A stretch of 64,000 nucleotides of DNA from Aeromonas tecta (GCF_000820185.1 NZ_CDCA01000022.1:237690-301689); one strand, 5' to 3'; numbered from the stretch's first letter, positions 28,875 through 38,077 are shown. Notes: generated by a model not told the origin, from the sequence alone. Numbers and translations are program-made.

Positions 28875-28908
28875 AACAACAAGGCCACCCCAGGGTGGCC
28901 TTGTTGTT
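28875..28908 (+). terminator. Terminator of the DUF2860 gene
   Basis: A perfect 16-base stem (AACAACAAGGCCACCC and its complement) with a two-base loop. It probably also serves the convergent DUF3334 gene. Confidence 0.85.
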
Positions 28909-28920
28909 TGCGCCTCGTCG

Positions 28921-29619
28921 TCAGAGACCGAGCGAGCTGAGCAAGTCGTCGTGATCGTTGGCAACGGGCGCCGCTGCCGCAGCCGGCTTGGCCGCCGCCA
29001 GCTTGGTCTGCGCGATCAGGGCATCGGGATCCAGCTCCTCCTGATCTCTCCCCTCGTTGTGCAGACGGATGAACTCTGTCCTGTCCATCGCCAGCTCCAG
29101 GTAGAAGATGTTGTTGCTGGCGGTGAAGAAGGTGACCCTGCGAGTCTCGGGGTTGTCGAGGTTGGTATCCACGCTCAACATCACCTGCTTGTTCAGGGCC
29201 AGCATCTTGGGCTGGTTCTGGGTGATATGAGTCTGCAACTCGCGCCCCACCTTGCCAACGAAGCTACCGACAATCTGGTTCATCAGCTCGCCCATGACGT
29301 TACTCACCTCGTCCGAGGTGTGGGAGATAGCGAGATCTTCCTTTGAAAGCCCCATACTCAGCATATAACTCTGATAGAGCTCCATGGCCGCGGCGGCGGA
29401 GAAGTTGATCACCACCAGGCCGGAAAAGCCGCCATCAAACAGCACGAAACAGCCGATATCCGGCTTGAGGCAGGTCTTGCTAATCCGCTGCACCATGCCA
29501 GAGAAGCGCACCTGGCTCTGACTCGCCGCGCTCAATACCCCCGTGACCGAATTGCACAGGCTCAGCAGCACATCCTCTGTGGTCAATACGGCATCATCAT
29601 CGGATCTTGTTACTATCAT
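28921..29619 (-). CDS. DUF3334 family protein (CheX-like)
   Basis: A 232-residue cytoplasmic protein matching the DUF3334 family found in Vibrio, Shewanella and Aeromonas. Conserved blocks include CLKPDIGCFVLFDGGFSGLV and SDEVSNVMGELMNQIVGSF. The latter resembles the helix carrying the ExxN pair of CheC/CheX phosphatases (here E-L-M-N), so a chemotaxis-related phosphatase or a relative is possible. The last 40 residues are Ala/Pro-rich and end LLSSLGL. The gene stands alone. The link to chemotaxis is inference. Confidence 0.8.
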   Translation of the reverse strand: MIVTRSDDDAVLTTEDVLLSLCNSVTGVLSAASQSQVRFSGMVQRISKTCLKPDIGCFVLFDGGFSGLVVINFSAAAAMELYQSYMLSMGLSKEDLAISHTSDEVSNVMGELMNQIVGSFVGKVGRELQTHITQNQPKMLALNKQVMLSVDTNLDNPETRRVTFFTASNNIFYLELAMDRTEFIRLHNEGRDQEELDPDALIAQTKLAAAKPAAAAAPVANDHDDLLSSLGL

Positions 29620-29724
29620 GGAACCTTCCTGCGGATCGAAAATGGGCTTGTCTTTGTTGTCACGCTAACAGATAGCGTGATCCTGGCGCTAAAACCGCGA
29701 GCCGCCTCTCACTTGACGAGCTTG

Positions 29725-30156
29725 TCAGTCAAGAAGCGGGCTGAATCCACTCAGCGTGGCCAAGCGGGCTCGCCAGTTATCGGCCGCAATCCGTAAATCT
29801 TGCACCTCATAGGTCACGGCAGGATGAGCCCCCCAGATGGGACCCGGCCAGGCGCGATCCGCGGTGAAGCGAGCCACATGATGAAGGTGCAGCTGGGGCA
29901 CCATATTGCCAAGGGCCGCCACGTTGATCTTGTCCGGGCTCAGCGCCTGCTCCATCAGGCTGGCGACGGCGCAGGACTCCTGCATCAGCTGTTGCTGCTG
30001 CGCGGGAGCCAGATGGTGGATCTCCCGCAGCCCGGGGGCGCGGGGCACCAGGATGAGCCAGGGATATTGACTGTCTTTGGCAAGCAGCACGCGGCACAGC
30101 GGCAGATCCCCGAGGGACTGGGTATCCGCCTGCAGGCGGGGATGCAATTCAAACAT
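29725..30156 (-). CDS. HIT domain protein
   Basis: A 143-residue histidine-triad family protein, a nucleotide hydrolase/transferase fold. The signature is GNMVPQLHLHHVAR, a variant of H-x-H-x-H-x-x with Gln at the first position, which is usual for this proteobacterial subgroup. I chose the ATG at 30156 (GAGGT five to six bases upstream); an in-frame extension of 23 codons has no family match. The substrate is not known. Confidence 0.85.
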   Translation of the reverse strand: MFELHPRLQADTQSLGDLPLCRVLLAKDSQYPWLILVPRAPGLREIHHLAPAQQQQLMQESCAVASLMEQALSPDKINVAALGNMVPQLHLHHVARFTADRAWPGPIWGAHPAVTYEVQDLRIAADNWRARLATLSGFSPLLD

Positions 30157-30227
30157 GAACACCTCGTTGGCTAAGATGGGCAAGTCGTTTGACGACTGTG
30201 CCCACGTTACTGCAACGGGCGCCAAAC

Positions 30228-30845
30228 TTAAAGCTGGGGCACGGCCCAGCCGATGAAGCGCTTACGAAGCGCCGGATCGGCCTGCAAGAAGAGCCGCTGC
30301 AACTGAGCTTCCAGCTCGCTGGCGGCGACCGGCGCCGCAGCCTCCACCGCGACCGCCGTTGCCACGCTGCTTTTCGTCAGCACTGCCCTGCCTGTGCCAC
30401 GGTTGTACTCCGCCAACCGGGCATGCCAGTCCATCCCAATCTGCATGCCGTTGACCACCAGCTCGTCTTGTTGCAAGGCCAACGGCTGGCCCGCCACCTG
30501 CAGAGTCACCATCGGCGCCTTGGCGTAGCGTTCCATCCCGCTCTCATCTTGAGGGACCGTTGCCTGCAGGCGCACCGACTGGCGACTGGCGTCGTAGCGG
30601 ATCACCTGGGGCTCGGAGCGGATCTCCCTGTCGTTGTCGCTGCTGTTGCGACTCGGGATCACCCCTTCATAGCGCACCAGCAGCTGCTGCTGCCCATCTG
30701 CCAGCACGGCATGTTGCTCGTCCTGCACCTTGCCGGCGCTCACCGCCAGGATCTGGAAATCCTTGGGCACAGTGACCTCGACCTCGGCCTGCACCGCCCC
30801 GCTGCACAACAACATGACTCCAATCCAACCCTGCTGACGCTTCAT
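30228..30845 (-). CDS. DUF2057 family periplasmic protein (YccT-like)
   Basis: A 205-residue secreted protein with a signal peptide (MKRQQGWIGVMLLCSGAVQA). A beta-rich domain follows: VTVPKDFQILAVSAGKVQ, QQLLVRYEGVIPS. This is the DUF2057 pattern of E. coli YccT, whose role is poorly defined (a link to curli regulation has been described for Salmonella YccT). The start was set at the signal peptide; the in-frame extension upstream is not family sequence. Surrounding genes give no functional hint. Confidence 0.8.
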   Translation of the reverse strand: MKRQQGWIGVMLLCSGAVQAEVEVTVPKDFQILAVSAGKVQDEQHAVLADGQQQLLVRYEGVIPSRNSSDNDREIRSEPQVIRYDASRQSVRLQATVPQDESGMERYAKAPMVTLQVAGQPLALQQDELVVNGMQIGMDWHARLAEYNRGTGRAVLTKSSVATAVAVEAAAPVAASELEAQLQRLFLQADPALRKRFIGWAVPQL

Positions 30846-30929
30846 TCCCTGTCTCTCTTGATGGCGATGATGGGCGCAGGGTAGCAGCCGGATATGACAG
30901 AAAAATAACGGGGCCGAGGGCTGAGCCAT

Positions 30930-31829
30930 TCAGATCAAATAGTGCGGCCGCTCGGCAAACCACTCGGCCAGCACCTGTTTGAACAGCCGGATCTTGCGCG
31001 GCACCCGCCGCTGCTGGGCGTGCAGTACATTCAGCGGATGCAGACTGGTCTGCCACTCCCCGAGCAGTGCCACCAGCTCCCCCTTGGCCAGGCTGGCTTC
31101 CACCAGCATCAGCGGGCACTTGGCATAGCCCATGCCTGCGCGAGCCAGTTGCAGCAGGGTGCTGTAGTGATTGGCCCGCACCCGCCCCTGCACCGGGATC
31201 AGGGCCTCTTCCAGCCCTTTGCGAAAATGCCACTGCTCCCAGGCGGGATTGTGCTCCTGCAGCAGGCAGGTGCGGCCACTGAGCTCATAAGGTGTGGCCG
31301 GGATCCCTTCCCGCACGAGCAAGGCGGGACTGGCCACCACCACGTCTCGCAACCGGCCGAGCGGCAGGGCCACCAGATTGTCCGGCACATGGCTCATGGC
31401 CCGCAGGGCGATGTCGTGCTCCCCCTCGCTCATGTCAATCATGGCGTTGGTGAAATTGAGTTCGACCCGCACCCCGGGGCAGAGCTCGGCGAAGCGGGCC
31501 AGCAACTCGCTCACCATGCGATCACCGGTGCTGACCGGACAGGTGAAGCGCAAGCGGCCGCTGTCCTCCTCGGTCAGGGCCTGGATATCCTGCTCCGCCT
31601 GCTGGGCCAGCGCAAAGATCTGTCCGGCCTGCAGGTAGAGCGTCTTGCCCGCCTCCGTCAGGCTCAGACGACGGGTGGTGCGCTGCAACAACTGAGCATT
31701 GAGCGAGGCCTCCAGCGCGCTGACGTGACGGCTCAGCATCCCCTTGCTGACCTCCAGCGAGTCAGCCGCGGCGGAGAAACTGCCTCGTTTTACCACTTCA
31801 TAGAAGCTGGCCAAGTGGGCAACGTCCAT
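30930..31829 (-). CDS. LysR-family transcriptional regulator
   Basis: A 299-residue LTTR. The N-terminal winged helix-turn-helix is MDVAHLASFYEVVKRGSFSA then AADSLEVSKGMLSRHVSALE, followed by the type-2 periplasmic-binding-like effector domain (RLRFTCPVSTGDRMV onward). It is divergent from the SDR gene at 31929 with a 99-base shared intergenic region, so it very likely regulates that gene and itself. The effector is unknown. Confidence 0.92.
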   Translation of the reverse strand: MDVAHLASFYEVVKRGSFSAAADSLEVSKGMLSRHVSALEASLNAQLLQRTTRRLSLTEAGKTLYLQAGQIFALAQQAEQDIQALTEEDSGRLRFTCPVSTGDRMVSELLARFAELCPGVRVELNFTNAMIDMSEGEHDIALRAMSHVPDNLVALPLGRLRDVVVASPALLVREGIPATPYELSGRTCLLQEHNPAWEQWHFRKGLEEALIPVQGRVRANHYSTLLQLARAGMGYAKCPLMLVEASLAKGELVALLGEWQTSLHPLNVLHAQQRRVPRKIRLFKQVLAEWFAERPHYLI

Positions 31830-31928
31830 TGATTAACTCCAATATGGAAACAATGCGTTTATGTTAAGCGCTTTTTCTTCTTTTTAGGTCGACTAGAATC
31901 CTGAATATCCCAAACAGGAGTGACCAAG

Positions 31929-32531
31929 ATGAAAATTGTAATTGTGGGTGCCTCCGGCACCGTCGGATCCGCCGTCAGTGAACTGCTCGCCAAGGATCAT
32001 CAGGTGATCCGGGTCGGCCACAGCCAGGGAGATGCCCAGGTAGACATGACGGACAGCGCCTCCATCACCGCCCTGTGTGAGGGAATAGGCCGCTTCGATG
32101 CCCTGGTGGTGGCCAGTGGCAACGTCGCCTTCACCCCCTTCCCCGAGATGACGGACGAGCAGTGGCAAGTGGGGCTCGAGAGCAAGCTGATGGGTCAGAT
32201 CAGACTGACCCGCGCCGCCCTCCCCCATCTCAATGACAAGGGCTCCATCACCCTGATCAGCGGCATTCTGAGCGAGGAGCCCATCAACTGGGGCGTCAGC
32301 GCCAGCACCATCAACGGTGCCATCGAACACTTCGTGCGGGCCGCCGCCTGCGAGCTGCCACGAGGCTTGCGCATCAACGTGGTGAGTCCGACCGTGCTGG
32401 TCGAATCCATGGACAAGTATGCCGATTTCTTCCCGGGCTTCGTGCCGGTGCCCGCCGCCCGGGTGGCCCAGGCCTACAAGAAGTCAGTGCTGGGGGTACA
32501 GAGCGGTCAGGTATTCAGGGTCAACGGTTAA
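31929..32531 (+). CDS. Short-chain dehydrogenase-like protein lacking the YxxxK motif
   Basis: A 200-residue Rossmann protein starting MKIVIVGASGTVGSAVSELL, the nucleotide-binding glycine motif. Where classical SDRs carry Y-x-x-x-K, the sequence reads WGVSASTINGAIEHF, so the catalytic Tyr and Lys are absent. This fits the Lin1944-like SDR subgroup, described as lacking typical active-site residues. AGGAG lies eight bases before the ATG; an upstream GTG in frame overlaps that site. It is divergent from, and presumably controlled by, the LysR gene. The reaction, if any, is unknown. Confidence 0.88.
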   Translation: MKIVIVGASGTVGSAVSELLAKDHQVIRVGHSQGDAQVDMTDSASITALCEGIGRFDALVVASGNVAFTPFPEMTDEQWQVGLESKLMGQIRLTRAALPHLNDKGSITLISGILSEEPINWGVSASTINGAIEHFVRAAACELPRGLRINVVSPTVLVESMDKYADFFPGFVPVPAARVAQAYKKSVLGVQSGQVFRVNG

Positions 32532-32559
32532 GACCCCTTCAACCCGCACCAATAAAAAT

Positions 32560-32578
32560 GGGCCCCATGATGGGGCCC
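32560..32578 (+). terminator. Hairpin after the SDR-like gene
   Basis: Stem GGGCCCCA/TGGGGCCC, three-base loop, then GTTTG. A second stem (GAGCCGGGC/GCCCGGCT) follows at about 32586-32605. Confidence 0.65.
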
Positions 32579-32664
32579 GTTTGTCGAGCCGGGCCTGTGC
32601 CCGGCTATCCCTTCTTGCCACCAGCAAACGTTTGTTTTCCGGCGACAAAAAAAGAGGGCAAGCC

Positions 32665-33768
32665 TCAGTCGACAAGGCCGTATTGAGTGCGCAGCACCTC
32701 GATGATCTCCTGTTTCGGATTGGCGGAGCGCACCAGCGGCTGGCCGATGATCTTCTCGGCGATCCCCACGTAGGTGTTGGAGATATCCATCATCACTTCG
32801 GTCGGCAGCTTGTTGTCACGGGCCAGGGCGAAGCGTTCCGGCATGCGGTGCTTGTTGAGCAGAATGTCTGGATCAGGGAAATGATTGAGCAGCCACTGAC
32901 GGAAGCCCTCTTTCGATTTCTCGACGATCTGACCCTCGCGCAGTGCGGCGCCGTCCCAGATACGGGAGCTGTCGGGGGTGCCCACTTCATCCATATAGAT
33001 GAGCTTCTCACGGCCTTCGGCATCATGGACGTAGCCAAACTCGAACTTGGTATCGACGAAGATCTGATCGAGCGCGGTCAGCGCATCGCTGATCACGTTG
33101 AAACCTTCCTTGAGCAACACTTCGTAGCGGTCGATGTCGGCCGGTTTGCTGAAGTTGAAACCCTGGCAGTGGCGTTCGATGTCGGCGCGGGAGACGTTGA
33201 CGTCATCGGCTTCCGGCACGCCATCCAATCCCTTGAGCACACCCTTGGTGGACGGGGTGATGAGGATCTCCGGCAGCTTCTGATCTTTCTTCAGCCCTTC
33301 CGGCAGGCGGATACCGCAGAAATCGCGCTCACCGTCCTTGTAAGCACGCCACATGGAGCCGGTGATGTACTGGCGGGCGATGGCTTCGATCATCACAGGG
33401 CGGGCTTTTTGCACTATCCAGACGAAGGGGTGCGGGATGTCCAGGATGTGGCTGTCCGCCAGTCCCTTCTCCTTGAACAGCTTGAACCAGTGGCTGGAGA
33501 TGGCGTTGAGCGCCGCGCCCTTGCCCGGTACGCCGTTCAGTCCGTCCACGCCCTGCCAGATGCAGTCAAAAGCCGAGATACGGTCGCTGATCACCATGAT
33601 GGCGAGCGGCGCATCGGCCGGCACATCATAGCCTTTCTCTCTTATGAGCCGGGCACTGTCAGCCGGGGTCAACCAGTAGACGCTGCGCACTTTGCCGGAA
33701 TGGACAGGTTTATCGGTACGGATCGGTAAATCGTCATTCACCGCCAATACTTGATCTGCAAGACTCAT
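32665..33768 (-). CDS. purC: PurC, phosphoribosylaminoimidazole-succinocarboxamide synthase
   Basis: PurC (SAICAR synthetase) joins aspartate to CAIR in purine synthesis. The 367-residue product is the long form also found in Vibrio, not the 237-residue E. coli form. Motifs: [15 protein letters not shown] (ATP site), [29 protein letters not shown] and [16 protein letters not shown]. The start [17 protein letters not shown] matches vibrio PurC; a 12-codon extension is unlikely. It lies downstream of bamC, separated by a 190-base repeat-filled spacer. Confidence 0.95.
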   Translation of the reverse strand: MSLADQVLAVNDDLPIRTDKPVHSGKVRSVYWLTPADSARLIREKGYDVPADAPLAIMVISDRISAFDCIWQGVDGLNGVPGKGAALNAISSHWFKLFKEKGLADSHILDIPHPFVWIVQKARPVMIEAIARQYITGSMWRAYKDGERDFCGIRLPEGLKKDQKLPEILITPSTKGVLKGLDGVPEADDVNVSRADIERHCQGFNFSKPADIDRYEVLLKEGFNVISDALTALDQIFVDTKFEFGYVHDAEGREKLIYMDEVGTPDSSRIWDGAALREGQIVEKSKEGFRQWLLNHFPDPDILLNKHRMPERFALARDNKLPTEVMMDISNTYVGIAEKIIGQPLVRSANPKQEIIEVLRTQYGLVD

Positions 33769-33794
33769 GGTTAATAACACTTCCTGTTGTGGGA

Positions 33795-33958
33795 CTAATA
33801 ACACAGGGGCTTCAGCCCCTGCTGGTGGGGTTTACATCACGAAACGAGAACACTCAGCCCCTCTTTGGGAGGGGAATTCATCTAACAAAAAAGCGCGCTA
33901 GGCTCCCTGTTTGTATGGGAATTCATAAAACAAAACAGGGGCACTAGGCCCCTGTTTT
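33795..33958. repeat. About 45-bp degenerate tandem repeats between bamC and purC
   Basis: Three to four units of about 45 bases. Read on the minus strand, each begins AAACAGGGG or AAAGAGGGG, continues through a terminator-like stem (AGGGGCCTAGTGCCCCT in the unit next to bamC) and ends near GAATTCCC or AAACCCC. The two central units share GGGAATTCAT and CTAGG in register. The unit nearest bamC is the intact hairpin with T-run; the others are decayed copies. Confidence 0.75.
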
Positions 33959-35086
33959 CTATTCTGCTTTTGCTGCTGCCTGATCGGCCAAGCCTTTGGC
34001 AAACGCCTCGGACAGGCTGATGTACATCTGGGAGATGACCCCGGAAGCGACCGGCTTCTTGTCCTTGTCGAACAGGGTGATGGAGGTCTTGCCTCCGGCC
34101 ATCTCGCCGAGCTGGAAGCGATACTTGTCTTCCTCCAGCTTGAACGGCTCGGCCCCCTTGGCCTTCCAGAACTCGCTGCCCGGATCGTCATACTCGACGT
34201 CGATCCAGCCAAGAGACTGCTGGGTGTCCTTGATGGTGAAGCCGTAGCCCGGCAGCACCTGGTTCAGGCGGCGCCATACCTGTTCGAAGGAGGCGTCCAC
34301 GATCCAGGCACTCAGATCGTTGTTGTCCAGACCCAGCTCCATACCCATGCCATCGTTGGTCTTGTGCTGTTCGCGGGCCTTGAGCTGCTTGTCGTAATAG
34401 AGGGAGAACTGGTTCAGGGCGCGAGTCGCGTAACGCTGGGCATCGGCCGGGGTCAGCACAGTGCTGGTCTCGCCGTCGATGGTCTCTTCGTGATCCAGCA
34501 CCCGTACCGACATGTTGACGGCGTGGCGCTGAGTGTCGTTGCGCAGAGTGAACTGGTAGCGCTGACGAATTTTGAAATCATCGTCTTCTTCAGCCCAACC
34601 ATCCAGCGCACTTGTGTTGTCAAACCAGCCTGTTTGCAGCACACCACTCTGCTGATCCAGCTTCTCTGTGGTCACTTTATGCTGTGCCAGGAAGTTCATC
34701 AGGAAGGCCCAGGTATCGCGTTCCACGCTCTGGCTGGTGCTGAGGGCATAGAAGGCCAGAGTCGGCTCGCTGGCTTTCGCCACCACCTGACTGCCTGGCA
34801 CCACGGTCAGCAACTGGGCGGGCGGACGCACGTCAACCTTGGCGCCGATGGCCCCCTCGCGACTGCTCTCGGGCAGGGCCGGAATATCAAAACTGCTGTT
34901 AAAGGCGGGGGTACTCAACCCGGCGGGTACGACGAAGGCACGGCCCTCGAGGCGGTTCTCTTCGTACTCGAAACCACGGTTGGCCATCTTGCGATCCTGG
35001 GGTGAACTACAGGCTGCCAACACGGCAACGGTCGCTACACTCAGCACCAGGCGCACTGTATTTCCCTTTCCATTTGCTTTAAACAC
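33959..35086 (-). CDS. bamC: BamC, outer-membrane assembly lipoprotein
   Basis: BamC (NlpB) is the accessory lipoprotein of the BAM beta-barrel assembly machine. The 375-residue precursor has a lipoprotein signal ending VLAAC (Cys about 26) and the unstructured BamD-binding N-terminal stretch ([17 protein letters not shown]). Two helix-grip domains follow (about 100-215 and 245-370). The start overlaps the end of dapA by eight bases, so the pair is coupled, as in E. coli dapA-bamC. Confidence 0.93.
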   Translation of the reverse strand: MFKANGKGNTVRLVLSVATVAVLAACSSPQDRKMANRGFEYEENRLEGRAFVVPAGLSTPAFNSSFDIPALPESSREGAIGAKVDVRPPAQLLTVVPGSQVVAKASEPTLAFYALSTSQSVERDTWAFLMNFLAQHKVTTEKLDQQSGVLQTGWFDNTSALDGWAEEDDDFKIRQRYQFTLRNDTQRHAVNMSVRVLDHEETIDGETSTVLTPADAQRYATRALNQFSLYYDKQLKAREQHKTNDGMGMELGLDNNDLSAWIVDASFEQVWRRLNQVLPGYGFTIKDTQQSLGWIDVEYDDPGSEFWKAKGAEPFKLEEDKYRFQLGEMAGGKTSITLFDKDKKPVASGVISQMYISLSEAFAKGLADQAAAKAE

Positions 35087-35966
35087 TCGCCATCAACTCC
35101 GCAGTCGTCAGTGCTCGCGTCATCGCCAGTTCGCCCTCGGGGGTGAGGTCGGTGAGCGGCAGACGCAAGGTCGCCGTCGCCATCAATCCCAGCCGGGCAC
35201 AGGCCCACTTCACCGGGATGGGACTCGGTTCGCAGAACAGAGTCTGATGCAACGGCATCAATCGATTGTTGATGTCATGAGCCCGCCCGGCATCGCCGGT
35301 CAGCGCAGCACGACACATGTCGGCCATCTGGGCCGCCGCAATATTGGTAGTGACTGAGATGACTCCGTCGCCCCCTTGCAGCATAAAATCACATCCACTG
35401 GCATCATCGCCACTATAAAGCGCAAAATCCGCTCCGCACAGCTCCCGCAGCAGCGGCGTCCGGCTGAGATCGCCGGTGGCCTCTTTCAGGCCGATGATCC
35501 CGGGCACCTTGGCCAGCCTGGCCACCGTCTCCGGTTTCAGATCGCAGCAGGTGCGACCGGGCACATTATAGAGAATTTGAGGCAGACCACTAGCCTCGGC
35601 GATCGCACAATAGTGACGATAGAGGCCTTCCTGGGTGGGTTTGTTGTAATAGGGGGTAACCGAGAGGCCCGCCACCACGCCAGTTTCGGCGAAGCGCAGG
35701 GAGAGAGCAATGGCGTGGGCGGTGCTGTTGGAACCGCAACCGGCAATGACCGGGATGCGGCCGGCGGCAAATTCCACGGTTTTTTCCACAACGCTGATGT
35801 GTTCCTGCTCGCTCAGGGTGACCGACTCCCCGGTGGTCCCCACCGCAACGATGGCACTGGTGCCAGCGGTAACATGGTAATCGACCAGAGCGGCCAGACT
35901 GGCCCAATCGACCTCACCCGAGGCCAACATAGGGGTGACGAGCGCAACAATACTACCGCGTAACAT
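35079..35966 (-). CDS. dapA: DapA, 4-hydroxy-tetrahydrodipicolinate synthase
   Basis: DapA condenses pyruvate with aspartate semialdehyde in the lysine/diaminopimelate pathway. The 295-residue TIM-barrel shows [28 protein letters not shown], the [11 protein letters not shown] tyrosine segment and the Schiff-base lysine in [10 protein letters not shown]. It is the first gene of dapA-bamC-purC and is divergent from gcvR. Length and motifs are standard. Confidence 0.97.
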   Translation of the reverse strand: MLRGSIVALVTPMLASGEVDWASLAALVDYHVTAGTSAIVAVGTTGESVTLSEQEHISVVEKTVEFAAGRIPVIAGCGSNSTAHAIALSLRFAETGVVAGLSVTPYYNKPTQEGLYRHYCAIAEASGLPQILYNVPGRTCCDLKPETVARLAKVPGIIGLKEATGDLSRTPLLRELCGADFALYSGDDASGCDFMLQGGDGVISVTTNIAAAQMADMCRAALTGDAGRAHDINNRLMPLHQTLFCEPSPIPVKWACARLGLMATATLRLPLTDLTPEGELAMTRALTTAELMASV

Positions 35967-36164
35967 GGATTTTTCTCCCGATTTTCAGGGGCGTTATGGT
36001 AAAGCTGCCCCCTTTGAAAAACAAGGGAGGCGAGGGACAAGCCGTGATACCATCCGCCCTAAAAAATCATGTTCGCGAGCAGGGCATGGCCCCATGCTGG
36101 GTCGTCATGCCCATTCACAGGGCTGGCGACAACCGCATTTGCAATAATGGACGAGAGACGATTT

Positions 36165-36698
36165 ATGACTCACTACCTGGTCGTAACGGCCATCGGCACG
36201 GATAGGCCTGGCATCGTCAATGAAGTTACCCGTCACGTCAGTGGCTGCGGTTGCAACATTGTCGACAGCCGTCTTGGTATTTTTGGTAACGAATTCACCT
36301 TCATCATGCTGTTGTCCGGTGACTGGAACAGCCTGATGCAACTCGAGATAAGTCTGCCCCTGCGCAGCCAGGAGTGGGATCTCATCACCATGATGAAGCG
36401 CACCGAGCGCCACCACTCCCTGCAATATGACGTCAGCGCCAGCGCCGATGTGCTGATCCGGGATCAACCCGGCATCGTCAGCCAGTGCACCCAATTCTTC
36501 AGCGACCACGGCTGGGACATCCAGGCCATGCAGACTGTGACCCTTGAACAGCAACCCTTCAACCTGCTCAAGGCCAGCTTTCAGCTGAACCTTGCCAAGC
36601 AGGGCGAGGCGAGCGGTTCCAAGGCGGCCTTCGCCGAGTTCTGTCGTGAGCTGGGCGCTGAATCGTTCGAGTTTCTCGTCAATCACAAGTACGCCTGA
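36165..36698 (+). CDS. gcvR: GcvR, glycine cleavage system regulator
   Basis: GcvR is an ACT-domain protein that binds GcvA and represses the glycine cleavage operon without glycine. The 177-residue product has two ACT repeats (about 5-75, YLVVTAIGTDRPGIVNEVTR; about 90-165, DVLIRDQPGIVSQCTQFFSD). The start MTHYLVVTA was chosen by family match with GAGAG upstream; a 32-codon extension is not family sequence. The order dapA (divergent)-gcvR-bcp is as in E. coli. Confidence 0.94.
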   Translation: MTHYLVVTAIGTDRPGIVNEVTRHVSGCGCNIVDSRLGIFGNEFTFIMLLSGDWNSLMQLEISLPLRSQEWDLITMMKRTERHHSLQYDVSASADVLIRDQPGIVSQCTQFFSDHGWDIQAMQTVTLEQQPFNLLKASFQLNLAKQGEASGSKAAFAEFCRELGAESFEFLVNHKYA

Positions 36699-36715
36699 CG
36701 GCGTTCGGAGACCCC

Positions 36716-37183
36716 ATGCAACCACTACAAGCGGGCACCCAGGCCCCCGACTTTTCCCTCTCCGATCAGGATGGCAATCAGGTCAGTCTCTCCTCCCTGC
36801 GCGGCAAGAAGGTACTCATCTACTTCTACCCCAAGGCGATGACCCCGGGTTGCACCACCCAGGCTTGCGGCCTGCGTGACGTCAATAGCGAGCTGGCAGC
36901 TCTCAACGTGGTGGTGCTCGGCATCAGCCCGGATCCGGCCAAACGCCTGAAGAAGTTTGAGGAACGTGACAACCTGAACTTCCGGCTGCTGGCCGATGAA
37001 GACCACGCGGTCGCCGATGCGTTCGGCGTCTGGGGCCCGAAGAAGTTCATGGGCAAGGAGTATGATGGTATTCATCGGCTGAGCTTCCTCATCGATGAAG
37101 AGGGCAAAGTTAGCCATCGCTTCGACAAGTTCAAGACCAGTGATCACCATCAGGTGGTGCTTGATCTGATCAAGGGCCAATAA
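36716..37183 (+). CDS. bcp: Bcp, thioredoxin-dependent thiol peroxidase
   Basis: An atypical 2-Cys peroxiredoxin that reduces hydroperoxides using thioredoxin. The 155-residue product has the active site YPKAMTPGCTTQACGLRD, with the peroxidatic Cys in PGCT and the resolving Cys five residues on (QAC). It lies 17 bases after gcvR, so the two are probably co-transcribed. A hairpin follows at 37219-37243. Confidence 0.95.
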   Translation: MQPLQAGTQAPDFSLSDQDGNQVSLSSLRGKKVLIYFYPKAMTPGCTTQACGLRDVNSELAALNVVVLGISPDPAKRLKKFEERDNLNFRLLADEDHAVADAFGVWGPKKFMGKEYDGIHRLSFLIDEEGKVSHRFDKFKTSDHHQVVLDLIKGQ

Positions 37184-37218
37184 GCGCTCGTCTGGATATC
37201 ACTCATCTAGCTATCAAA

Positions 37219-37243
37219 AGAGGGCCTGCATTGCAGGCCCTCT
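37219..37243 (+). terminator. Hairpin after bcp
   Basis: Ten-base stem AGAGGGCCTG and its complement with a five-base loop; only a weak T-tract follows. Confidence 0.6.
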
Positions 37244-37390
37244 GCGTTGGCGCGTCTCATCAGGCGCCATGGCGCACATCAGGGCCGGCTCCGGTCCCGC
37301 TTTTCTCGCCAACCTCCCCTGCCAGATCAAAAAATTCATCCTGAATATGGGTTAACGTGGCTCCAGATTCATTTTCCAGTGAGACAGCCC

Positions 37391-37891
37391 ATGAACATGA
37401 GCCACACCGAACGCCTGATCCTGAGCAATCAGTACGAGATCCTGGCCAAACTCAATCCGGAAAAGGCCCCCTTCTACCAGCGGGCCAGCACCATAGTCGA
37501 GCGCGGCTACTGCCTGCAGATCCTCGAGCTGGAGAAGAGTTTCGGCCATCTGGATCTCGCCACCTGCCAGGAGGTGCTGGACACCCTGGAGCTGCACCAT
37601 GCACTGGCCATCTCCTGGGGCAATCTCGACGCCACAGCGCAAGCCGAGGTGAACGCCAGCCGGCTGAACTTTAACGGTTACAGCCGCAGCCAGGAGCGGG
37701 AACTGGCGGACTATGTCTGCTTCCTGCTGGAAGTGGATAAGCGCTTCCCCGAGCTGCCCTGCCCCTGCGACGAGCTCTCCAGCGACATCGCCATGCGTGA
37801 CAAATACCAGCGCATGCTGGCGGCCTGGCGCCAGTGCCCCCGTCAGTACAAGCTCTCCATCCAGGAGATCAGCAAGGTACTGGCGGCCTGA
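37391..37891 (+). CDS. yfbU: YfbU family protein
   Basis: A 166-residue member of the YfbU family (E. coli YfbU, 164 residues); its function is not established. Conserved blocks are RLILSNQYEILAKLNPEKA, IVERGYCLQILELEKSFG and KYQRMLAAWRQCPRQYKLS. The start was set by alignment to E. coli (MNM... against MEM...); an in-frame extension of 48 codons is rejected. The yfbU-yfbV-ackA-pta neighbourhood is as in E. coli, except that yfbV is convergent here. Confidence 0.9.
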   Translation: MNMSHTERLILSNQYEILAKLNPEKAPFYQRASTIVERGYCLQILELEKSFGHLDLATCQEVLDTLELHHALAISWGNLDATAQAEVNASRLNFNGYSRSQERELADYVCFLLEVDKRFPELPCPCDELSSDIAMRDKYQRMLAAWRQCPRQYKLSIQEISKVLAA

Positions 37892-37904
37892 GGCCAGACA
37901 TGAC

Positions 37905-37927
37905 AAAGGCGCCCTTGGGCGCCTTTT
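37905..37927 (+). terminator. Intrinsic terminator of yfbU
   Basis: Ten-base stem AAAGGCGCCC/GGGCGCCTTT with a short loop, then TTTT. Confidence 0.8.
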
Positions 37928-37968
37928 CGCAGTGATGAAGCTGTACTTTTCGCAGTGATGAAGCTGTA
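37923..37968. repeat. Exact 23-bp tandem direct repeat after yfbU
   Basis: Two perfect head-to-tail copies (37923-37945 and 37946-37968) of a 23-base unit beginning CTTTTCGCAGTG and ending GAAGCTGTA. The first copy includes the T-run of the yfbU terminator. Perfect identity suggests a recent duplication. Confidence 0.95.
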
Positions 37969-37984
37969 TTTGTAGAGACAAGAG

Positions 37985-38077
37985 TTGTCCATTCGGCTGG
38001 ATTACTTCGCCTCATTGGTCGAGGAAGGAGTTGTCCATTTGTCGACGGTTACTTCGCCTTATTCGTAGAGGAAGGAT
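37985..38077 (-). repeat. Degenerate tandem copy of the yfbV 3' end
   Basis: Two 46-47-base units (37985-38030 and 38031-38077), each starting TTGTCCATT and containing TTACTTCGCC. The second spans the true yfbV stop. Read on the minus strand, the intact gene ends DKSFLYE-stop; the copy reads DNSFLDQ-stop (stop at 38012-38014). A fainter third TTGTC-type remnant precedes it (DNSCLYK). This is a tail duplication with divergence. Confidence 0.8.

Noticed and set aside
37247..37390. 48-codon N-terminal extension of YfbU
   Set aside because: The family starts at the ATG at 37391; the extension overlaps the bcp terminator area and has no similarity.
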